From the NCBI RefSeq assembly GCF_009746585.1, contig NZ_WRPO01000008.1:62001-126000 (forward strand): a DNA stretch of 64,000 nt. Reading direction: 5' to 3'. The position numbers and the translations under genes were made by a program. Below, piece after piece: positions 18,732-25,607 of this stretch (positions are counted from its first letter, which is position 1; every line of letters starts with the position of its first letter). A model generated the notes under the pieces. The model saw only the letters and a program-made list of their open reading frames with translations, had not been told where the DNA came from and ran no database searches. This DNA is from Novosphingobium aquimarinum. GTDB taxonomy: Bacteria > Pseudomonadota > Alphaproteobacteria > Sphingomonadales > Sphingomonadaceae.

Positions 18732-19969
18732 CGTTTGATCTCCTTCACTGGCGTGCGGCCAGTGTCATTGGACGGACTGCGAAAGCGGCTGCCGATGCCC
18801 TTGGCGCGCGATCCCGCGCGCGGAGCCAGCGGTTCGATGCCGCCGCCGCTGATCTGGGTGATGACGGTGCGGCGATCGCCGCCGTGGTGTGAAGCGCCCT
18901 CGCTCGAGCCCGCGCCGATCGCGGGTGCCGAAGCGGCCGCCGCGACGGCCATGGATGGGCGCCCGCCGCTGCCCGAGGTCATCGCGGCAGCGGACGGCGC
19001 AACCTGGCCGGATGCGGCGGCGTAGGCCGCAGCTCCGCGCGCGGCAGCGGTGTCGATCGATTCGGACGATTTCTCCGACCGTGCGAGTCCGAACACCTGC
19101 CAGCCCGCGACCAGCGTGCCCGCGACCTTGAACACCATGACCATCAGCGCGCAATGCACCGCCGCGACGAGGAACAGCGCCATCGCCGCGCGCCCGTCGA
19201 TCTCGGTGAGATTGGAAGACAGCGCGCGGATGATCGGCACCAGCAGTTCGATCGTGATGCCGCCGCCGAGCACGACAAACAGCGGCGTCAGCGCGGTGAG
19301 CGCAACGCCGCGCAGCCAGCCGGCAGTGAGGCCCCGGGTGCCGGGAAACAGCGCCATGACGACGAAGATCGGGCCGATCGCAAGGAGGACGGCAAGCGCG
19401 ATCCGTGCGGTCAGCAGTATCCCGACCGTGCCGAGCATCAGCATCAGCGCACCCAGCCACATGACCGAATCCGGGGTAAACAGGCCCGCCGCCGCACCGC
19501 CGCCCGCGGCCCCGCCGGCGTTACCGCCCGTGCTGCCGGCGTTCTCCGCGACATTGGTGATCGCGGCGAAGATCACGTCGATGCGGTCGCCGAAAATCTG
19601 TGTCGCGGAGCCTTTGGTGCCCATCAGCACCGAGGCGATCCAGTCGGGGCCGCCCAGCGCGAGGTTCCACATCACGCCCTGGTAGGCGATCCAGCTCGTC
19701 GCGAAGGTCAGCACCAGGCCCAGCGTCAGCATGCGCGGCGTCAGCGCCGAAATGCCCAGCGACGAACGCCCGGTGAGCAACGAGATCGCGAAAAAGGCGA
19801 TATAGAGCGTGAGCAGGATCGTGAGCACCGGCCCCATCGCCCCGCCCGCGCCGAACAGGCGACTGAATGCATCAGCCGTCATCTCGTTCGCGACGCAGTC
19901 GACTGCGCGCAATGCGGGAGCGACGCCTGCCGAGGCGCCTTCGGTCAGCTGATCGCAGGCGACGCTCAT
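18728..19969 (-). CDS. virB6: VirB6/TrbL polytopic membrane protein
   Basis: A 413-residue protein with several transmembrane segments (for example about 44-66, 76-98, 170-235 and 270-295) and the LTARIALAVLLAIGPIFVVMALF stretch typical of VirB6/TrbL. A Gly/Ala-rich loop lies around residues 140-165, and a long hydrophilic Ser/Ala-rich C-terminal tail begins near 305. VirB6 forms part of the inner-membrane channel. It overlaps virB4 upstream and virB9 downstream by 4 nt each. No virB5 or virB8 lies between it and its neighbours, which is unusual. Confidence 0.88.
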   Translation of the reverse strand: MSVACDQLTEGASAGVAPALRAVDCVANEMTADAFSRLFGAGGAMGPVLTILLTLYIAFFAISLLTGRSSLGISALTPRMLTLGLVLTFATSWIAYQGVMWNLALGGPDWIASVLMGTKGSATQIFGDRIDVIFAAITNVAENAGSTGGNAGGAAGGGAAAGLFTPDSVMWLGALMLMLGTVGILLTARIALAVLLAIGPIFVVMALFPGTRGLTAGWLRGVALTALTPLFVVLGGGITIELLVPIIRALSSNLTEIDGRAAMALFLVAAVHCALMVMVFKVAGTLVAGWQVFGLARSEKSSESIDTAAARGAAAYAAASGQVAPSAAAMTSGSGGRPSMAVAAAASAPAIGAGSSEGASHHGGDRRTVITQISGGGIEPLAPRAGSRAKGIGSRFRSPSNDTGRTPVKEIKR

Positions 19970-22383
19970 TCGGCGGCCTCGGTCCAGATCGCGCCATCTT
20001 CGGCATCACCTGGCCAGTTGGCGCCGGTGAGCACGGGGTACCAGGCGGCGGGATCGTCGCCGTAGCGTTCGCGCAAGGTATCGAGCTTGCGCACGGTGCT
20101 TTCGCGGCCCGAGAGCAGCGTCAGCACTTCGGGCATGCCTGACAGATCGAGGCGCACCACCACCGAGGCGTCCGACTGGCGGATGAGGAAGCAGCGCGAT
20201 TGCGCGGGCAGCGTGCGGATCACGTCGAGTTCGTGCTCGGTGAGGCCGAAGCCTTCGCAGTAGTCCTCGTAGCGGGCGCGGGCATTGGGCATGAACAGCA
20301 TCGTCGCGGTCTGTTCGACCAGCGCGGTGGCGATCTTGGAATCGAGCGCGTCGCGCGCCGACTGGGTGGCGAAGCCCACGAGGGCATTGCGCTTGCGCAG
20401 CGTTTTCAGCCAATCGCGGATGCGCGCGGCGAAGACCTCGTCGTCGAGCGCCTTCCAGCCCTCGTCGATCAGGATCATCGTCGGCTCACCGTCGAGGCGT
20501 TCCTCGATGCGGTGGAACAAGTACATCATCACCGGCGTGCGCAGGCGCGGGCTTTCGAGCAGCGCGGTCATGTCGAAGCCGAGCTTGCTGGCCGAGAGGT
20601 CGAGCTTGTCCTCGGCGTTGTCGAACAGCCAGCCGTGCTCGCCTGCGCCAATCCACGCGTCGAGGCGGCTGGCGAGGTCGCCAGGCTCGGGCCGGCGCGC
20701 GCCCGCAAGCAGTTCGCGAAAGTGCGAAAGGCGGCGCAGGAAGGGATCATTGGCATAGGCCGCGTCGACCGCGTTGGCGATCGTCGTCAATTCCTCGGGG
20801 CCATTGGCCTTGAGCAGCACGCCGAGCCAGTCACGCAGGAAGGCGCGGTTGTTCGGGCTGTCGGGGAGCGCCAGCGGGTTGAAGCCGGTCGGATGGCCCG
20901 CCGCGATCCGCGAATAGGTCCCGCCGATGCCGCGCAGGAAGACTTCGGCGCCGCGATCCTTGTCGAACAGGATGGTGCGCGGGGAGAACTTCTGCGCCTG
21001 CGCGGCGAGGAAGTTCATCACCACCGTCTTGCCCGAGCCCGAGGGGCCGATCACGGTGAAGTTGCCCAGATCGCCCTGATGGAAATTGAAGAAGAACGGC
21101 GTCGCGCTGGTGGTGGCAAGCAGCGTCACCGCGTCGCCCCAGTGGTTGCCGCTCGCCTGGCCCATGGCAAAGCCGTGGAGGCTGCCGAAGCAGGCCATGT
21201 TGGCGCTGGAGATCAGCGCGCGGCGGACGATGTAGCTCTCGTTACCGGGGAACTGGCCCCAGAAGCCAGGCTCGAGGTTGACGTCCTCGCGCACCGCGAT
21301 CGCGCCCGCATCGGCGAGCGCGGCGGCGCAAACGGCCGTAGCATCGTCGAGCGCGGCCAGGCTGGGCGAGCGGACCAGCACCGACAAGTGATGGTCGCCG
21401 AAGCCGACCGCGCCGGTGCCGAGGGAATCGCGCGCGCTCATCATCTCCCGCCGTTCGGAGACGGCTTCCTCGTCGGCGGACTTCAAGCGGCGGATGGCGA
21501 GATCGATCCGCTCGCGCGCGATCTGCCGGTCGGCGGGCGCATAGCTTTCGGTCAGCACCAGCTCGGTGGGCAGACGCAGCAGCGCGTCGGTAAGGCCCGG
21601 CGCGGTGGAATCGGGATAGTCCTTGAGGCTGACCAGCGAGGCGAAGGTCGAGCCCGCCGCGCCGCGCACTTCCAGCGCGTCGAGCCCGAAGCTGACGCGG
21701 CGATAAGGCAGCATGTGACCAAGATCAGTATCGGCGGCGGGTTTGCGCACCGGGCGCATCTCGCCGTTGTAGAGCGCCGAGAGCAGTTCGAGCGTTTCGG
21801 AACAAGTGCCCGAAGCGCCTTCGTAGTCGCCCAGCAGCCGTGCGCCATAGGCCCCGAGCGAGGCGGTCATCGCGCTCGCGGCGGCGCGCAGCGCGCGCAC
21901 GTCGCCGGGGTCGGCTTCCACCGGACCTTGTTTCGAGCGCTTCATCATGCGCGCCAGCTTGTCGGGCCAGCCCGCCTTGCCGCGCGCCGGGCGGCGCACC
22001 AGGGTGATGAACTGGTCGTTGACGTAGAGCGCGCCCGACGCGGTGCGCGTGCGCCACCGTGCGTCGATGTGCGTCGAGATGGGATCGTCGAACGTACCCT
22101 CCATCTCGATCTCGACGCGGCGGCGGATCACGTGATGGTAGAGCACGAAGCGCGCATCGAGCGAGGAGCGCAGCAGCACTTCGCGCGTCGCGGCATGGGC
22201 GTTGAGCTCGTCGGTGTCGGCGGTCTCGAACGCGAGGCCCGGCACCATCAGCGAAAGCATCACCGAACCGTCGCGCAGCAGCATGACGTTTTCGTCTACC
22301 AGCGAGAGGTACGGCAGGCGGTCGCCGGCAAGCGCTTCCTTGGCGCCCCATCCCGCAATCTTGCCGAAGTTCGGTTTGGCCAT
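19966..22383 (-). CDS. virB4: VirB4-family secretion ATPase
   Basis: An 805-residue conjugation-type ATPase with Walker A GPSGSGKTVV (K452), FDKDRGAEVFLRGIGG just after it, the Walker B region MILIDEGWKALDD, and the later segment RKRNALVGFATQSARDAL. VirB4 powers T4SS assembly and pilin extraction. I used the ATG at 22383, which has GGAAAG upstream; a longer frame exists but overlaps virB3. It lies 13 nt after virB3 and overlaps virB6. Confidence 0.95.
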   Translation of the reverse strand: MAKPNFGKIAGWGAKEALAGDRLPYLSLVDENVMLLRDGSVMLSLMVPGLAFETADTDELNAHAATREVLLRSSLDARFVLYHHVIRRRVEIEMEGTFDDPISTHIDARWRTRTASGALYVNDQFITLVRRPARGKAGWPDKLARMMKRSKQGPVEADPGDVRALRAAASAMTASLGAYGARLLGDYEGASGTCSETLELLSALYNGEMRPVRKPAADTDLGHMLPYRRVSFGLDALEVRGAAGSTFASLVSLKDYPDSTAPGLTDALLRLPTELVLTESYAPADRQIARERIDLAIRRLKSADEEAVSERREMMSARDSLGTGAVGFGDHHLSVLVRSPSLAALDDATAVCAAALADAGAIAVREDVNLEPGFWGQFPGNESYIVRRALISSANMACFGSLHGFAMGQASGNHWGDAVTLLATTSATPFFFNFHQGDLGNFTVIGPSGSGKTVVMNFLAAQAQKFSPRTILFDKDRGAEVFLRGIGGTYSRIAAGHPTGFNPLALPDSPNNRAFLRDWLGVLLKANGPEELTTIANAVDAAYANDPFLRRLSHFRELLAGARRPEPGDLASRLDAWIGAGEHGWLFDNAEDKLDLSASKLGFDMTALLESPRLRTPVMMYLFHRIEERLDGEPTMILIDEGWKALDDEVFAARIRDWLKTLRKRNALVGFATQSARDALDSKIATALVEQTATMLFMPNARARYEDYCEGFGLTEHELDVIRTLPAQSRCFLIRQSDASVVVRLDLSGMPEVLTLLSGRESTVRKLDTLRERYGDDPAAWYPVLTGANWPGDAEDGAIWTEAAE

Positions 22384-22396
22384 GGTCGCTCTTTCC

Positions 22397-22678
22397 TTAG
22401 GGCGCGTAGCTGTTGCAGCCCCAGCGCTGCCAGTTGCGAATGCGCGGGCACTTGCTGACCTTGGCGATCCACAAGTCGAACACGCGCGGTTCGCGCAGGC
22501 AGGCAAGGTAGCCGGCGCCATGAATGGCAGCGGCTGCGGGCAGCGCCCAGAAGCTCTTGGTGATGAGAAAGATCTCGGTCGTCACCGCGGCGTTGATGAT
22601 GAAATAGCTGTACGTCACGCCCGCGAACATTTGCGGGCGCGTGAGCGCGCGGTGGACCGGATGGCGCACCAGCGCCAT
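22397..22678 (-). CDS. virB3: VirB3/TrbD family protein
   Basis: A 93-residue inner-membrane protein with the VirB3 opening VRHPVHRALTRPQMFAGV, one or two membrane helices (about 20-60) and the LREPRVFDLW segment typical of VirB3. It overlaps the virB2 stop (TGATG) and precedes virB4 by 13 nt, the canonical order B2-B3-B4. Confidence 0.9.
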   Translation of the reverse strand: MALVRHPVHRALTRPQMFAGVTYSYFIINAAVTTEIFLITKSFWALPAAAAIHGAGYLACLREPRVFDLWIAKVSKCPRIRNWQRWGCNSYAP

Positions 22679-23007
22679 CAGCCCGCGCCCGCCGCCGACT
22701 GGATGCCCGTGACGATCGAGCCCGCGCCGAAGAGCACGAAGACCCCGATGATCACCGTCGCGCCGAAGCGCCAGTTCAACCGGCCTGTCAGCATCATGAA
22801 TCCCACCGCAGCGACCGCCATCACGGCGACCGCAGTGGCGACATTACCAAGCAAGGTCCCTTGAAGCCAGCCCAGTGCGGCCACGATCGGTCCGCTGCCG
22901 GCAGGATCGCTCGCGGCTTGCGCAAAGGCCGTGCCGGGAAAGGCCGCGACCATCGCGGCCAACCAAAGAGCGGTTTTCGTATTTCGATGCAATGTCTGTC
23001 GTCCCAC
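22678..23007 (-). CDS. virB2: VirB2/TrbC pilin-like protein
   Basis: A small pilin-like protein of about 109 residues. A long signal peptide ends at AFAQA, followed by two hydrophobic helices around a short polar loop (GRLNW), as in VirB2/TrbC. The start is uncertain: GTG at 23007 has GAGGGA 11 nt upstream, while an in-frame TTG at 23058 would add 17 residues. It is the promoter-proximal gene of the cluster. About 180 bp of gene-free DNA with a weak hairpin (about 23118-23142) separates it from the TPR gene. Confidence 0.85.
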   Translation of the reverse strand: MGRQTLHRNTKTALWLAAMVAAFPGTAFAQAASDPAGSGPIVAALGWLQGTLLGNVATAVAVMAVAAVGFMMLTGRLNWRFGATVIIGVFVLFGAGSIVTGIQSAAGAG

Positions 23008-23240
23008 GCGAATCGTCTTCCCTCGAAGGGGCGCGATGACGCCGTGGCATGACAGCAATGTGACGACGGGCGATCGAAAGGCCGCGCTTCGTCGCGAATT
23101 ATCTTTGAACGGTGGCCCGGGCCTCGCTTTCAGCGAGCGCCCCTAATCAAGACGGTGCGACCCGCAAGGGCACAACACGCGCGACGGTGGAGGATGGCGC
23201 ACGACCATCGCCTCCGCCCGTCGCGCAGATTTCGAACGAC

Positions 23241-23618
23241 TTAGCGACTCGCCGCGAGCGCCATGGCGGTGACGAGCTTGTCGCGGGCCTGCATCGCGGC
23301 ATCGCGCGAATCCATCCAGCTGCCGTCACCGAGTTCGAGGTCGTAGCGATCGTCGCTGGAGATCGCCGCGTTGTAGGCCCGCAGCGCCTTGTCGGTCATG
23401 CCCATGCGGGCATAGGCGGTGCCGAGGTTGATCAGCGTCGCGGGATCGTCGCGATCCATGCGCAGCGAATCCTCGAGCTTGCTGATCGCATCCGCGGACT
23501 GGCCTTGCGAGAGCTCGTGATAGGCGACGTCCTGAGACAGACCCTGCTGCGTATCGATAGCGAGCGAGAAGGCCGACTGGCCAAGCAGAGTGGCGGCGAT
23601 GAGGGCGGTGGCGGACAT
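23241..23618 (-). CDS. Secreted TPR protein
   Basis: A 125-residue protein with a signal peptide (MSATALIAATLLGQSAFSLA) and about two tetratricopeptide repeats (AYHELSQGQSADAISKLEDSL; PATLINLGTAYARMGMTDKA). It is probably periplasmic. GGGAG lies upstream of the ATG at 23618. It is transcribed in the same direction as the T4SS-like genes but separated from virB2 by about 230 bp, so co-transcription is possible but unproven. Its role is unknown; it may be a periplasmic accessory or unrelated. Confidence 0.75.
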   Translation of the reverse strand: MSATALIAATLLGQSAFSLAIDTQQGLSQDVAYHELSQGQSADAISKLEDSLRMDRDDPATLINLGTAYARMGMTDKALRAYNAAISSDDRYDLELGDGSWMDSRDAAMQARDKLVTAMALAASR

Positions 23619-23776
23619 CCGAGTGAACTCCCTTGTTTTGGTTTCGATGCGAGGAGTTTCGCGCCGAATCCTGCTTTCTCCAAGAAAATGCAGCAAGTGT
23701 CATAAAAGTGCAATGTTATTCCGAATCGCCCTGATTCGTGGGAGTCGCGCAGCCCATCGCCGATCGGATCGCGCCA

Positions 23777-23837
23777 CTGTCACGAAACCGTCGCACGGTT
23801 ACACATTAGTGTCATCTTACCGCCAACAAACTGTCAC
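23777..23837 (+). promoter_or_regulatory. Two tandem Pho boxes before the lipoprotein gene
   Basis: Two arrays of PhoB-type 7-mers with 4-nt spacers. The first (23777-23805) reads CTGTCAC-gaaa-CCGTCGC-acgg-TTACACA. The second (23809-23837) reads GTGTCAT-ctta-CCGCCAA-caaa-CTGTCAC. The 11-bp period fits PhoB binding on one helix face. They lie 75-135 nt before the GTG at 23912. Confidence 0.7.
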
Positions 23838-23911
23838 CGCCCCCGCCTAGATGCCCCGAACAACGATGACGGAGTCGCCGCGTCGTTCGACCACACAATG
23901 GGGGATCCAAC

Positions 23912-25492
23912 GTGAAGAATATCCATGGCTTGCTGCTCGTTGGCTGCAGCGCTCTCGCGCTCGCCGGCTGCGGTCCGAACGAACTCGCCTCGCCCGGCAC
24001 CGGCGGCGACATCATCATCAACAACCCGACTCCGACGCCCACTCCGACCCCGGTGCCCACACCCACGCCGACCAGCGCGCTGGTGACCCCGGCCGCGGGC
24101 TGCCCCACCATCGCCGCGACCACGGGTCTCGGCAACGAAGGCACGATCTCCGGCCCGACCGGCGAATATCGCGTCTGCACCCTGCCCGCGACTTTCGATC
24201 AGTCGTCGACACTCCCCTATGTCGAGGGCGTGCTGTATCGCATGAACGGCCGCGTCGACGTCGGTTCGGACGGCGGCCCGACGCCCGACGACAGCGACGG
24301 CCTGTCCGACACGAACGTCACGCTGACGATCCAGCCGGGCGTGATCGTCTACTCGAGCGGCTCCTCGTTCCTCTACGTGAACCGCGGCAATAAGATCAAC
24401 GCGACCGGCACCCAGACGATGCCGATCGTCTTCACCAGCCGCGACAACGTCCAGGGCCTCAACAACAACAATTCTTCTGGCCAATGGGGCGGTGTCGTCC
24501 TGGGTGGCCGCGCACCGTTGACCGACTGCGACGCGCCCAACGCGGCCGAAGGCACGATCGAGTGCGAACGCCAGGTCGAAGGTTCGGCCACACCCGCATT
24601 CTTCGGCGGCGCCACCACCGACGACACCTCGGGCGTCCTCAAGTACGTCCAGATCCGCTTCTCGGGCTTCACGCTCACCGGCGGCAGCGAGCTGCAGTCG
24701 CTCACCACCGGCGGCACCGGCACCGGCACGCAGTTCGATTACATTCAGTCGTTCAACAGCTCGGACGACGGCGCCGAATTCTTCGGCGGCTATGTCAACA
24801 TGAAGCACTACATCGCGGTGGGCGCCGAGGACGACTCGATCGACTCGGACACCGGCGTGCAGCTCAACATGCAGTACGCCATCGTCGTTCAGGACAGCGA
24901 CCGGGCGCACGACGCGATCATCGAGGGCGATTCGAACGACAACCGCAACGCGGTGCCGCGTCAGGACAGCAAGATCTCGAACTTCGTGTTCATCAGCCCG
25001 ACGGCGCCTGCCGATGCCGGTGCGGCGGTCTACTTCCGCGGCGGTACCGACTACGCGCTGCTCAACGGCATCATCATCAGCCCCAACGACGAGTGCATCC
25101 GCATCCGTCATGCCGAAACCGCGCAAGCCACGGGCCCCGACGAAAACGGCCCGCCGGTCTTCGAGTCGGTGCAGCTCTCGTGCCTCGCCTCGGGTCAGTT
25201 CGTCGGCAGCGATGGCCCCACGGCAGCCGATGTCCAGGGCTTCTTCGACGCCGGTTCGAACAACAATGCCAGCTACACCTCGACGCTGACCAGCCTGTTC
25301 ATCAACGGCAGCAACGAGAGCGGCGTGACCGCGTTCGATCCCACGACGCTTTCCAGCTTCTTCGACGCCGTCAGCTACATCGGCGCCGTCAAGGACAGCT
25401 CGGACACCTGGTACACGGGTTGGACCTGCAACTCGGACATGGCCAACTTCGGCACCAACACCGGGAACTGCACCTCGCTGCCGGTCTACTGA
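23912..25492 (+). CDS. Large surface lipoprotein with Pro-Thr linker
   Basis: A 526-residue lipoprotein. The signal peptide ends in the lipobox LAGC, making C20 the lipidated residue. A Pro-Thr repeat linker (about residues 39-55) leads to a domain with repeated short beta strands (VTLTIQPGVIVYSSG, GVVLGGRAPL, VLKYVQIRFSGF), suggesting a right-handed beta-helix. Paired cysteines are present. Start is GTG with GGGGGATC upstream. Two Pho boxes precede it and a TonB-dependent receptor follows, so it is likely an outer-surface binding partner of that receptor under phosphate limitation. Substrate unknown; an extracellular-matrix role is possible. Confidence 0.8.
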   Translation: MKNIHGLLLVGCSALALAGCGPNELASPGTGGDIIINNPTPTPTPTPVPTPTPTSALVTPAAGCPTIAATTGLGNEGTISGPTGEYRVCTLPATFDQSSTLPYVEGVLYRMNGRVDVGSDGGPTPDDSDGLSDTNVTLTIQPGVIVYSSGSSFLYVNRGNKINATGTQTMPIVFTSRDNVQGLNNNNSSGQWGGVVLGGRAPLTDCDAPNAAEGTIECERQVEGSATPAFFGGATTDDTSGVLKYVQIRFSGFTLTGGSELQSLTTGGTGTGTQFDYIQSFNSSDDGAEFFGGYVNMKHYIAVGAEDDSIDSDTGVQLNMQYAIVVQDSDRAHDAIIEGDSNDNRNAVPRQDSKISNFVFISPTAPADAGAAVYFRGGTDYALLNGIIISPNDECIRIRHAETAQATGPDENGPPVFESVQLSCLASGQFVGSDGPTAADVQGFFDAGSNNNASYTSTLTSLFINGSNESGVTAFDPTTLSSFFDAVSYIGAVKDSSDTWYTGWTCNSDMANFGTNTGNCTSLPVY

Positions 25493-25506
25493 TCCGGTCG
25501 ACGATC

Positions 25507-25546
25507 GGGGGAGGTGCAGGCTGCCACTCGCGGCCCCGCCTCCCCC
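25507..25546 (+). terminator. Hairpin between lipoprotein and receptor genes
   Basis: GGGGGAGG / CCTCCCCC stem with a long GC-rich loop, followed by TTT. It lies 15 nt after the lipoprotein stop and 60 nt before the receptor start. It may attenuate transcription so that the lipoprotein is made in excess over the receptor. Confidence 0.45.
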
Positions 25547-25607
25547 TTTGGTCTTCGGGCGAATGCGCCTTTTGAATTTATCCGGACTTGAAACGAGGGG
25601 GCTTACC

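Noticed and set aside
20200..22458. 752-codon plus-strand frame opposite virB4
   Set aside because: It lies antisense to a gene with complete ATPase motifs, with low-complexity Arg/His content and no domain.
23697..23714. GTGTCAT-aaaa-GTGCAAT as a further Pho box
   Set aside because: There is only one good 7-mer, it points away from the TPR gene, and it is far from the lipoprotein start compared with the tandem boxes.
24024..24076. CRISPR-like short repeats in the lipoprotein gene
   Set aside because: They are codons of a Pro-Thr linker without spacers.
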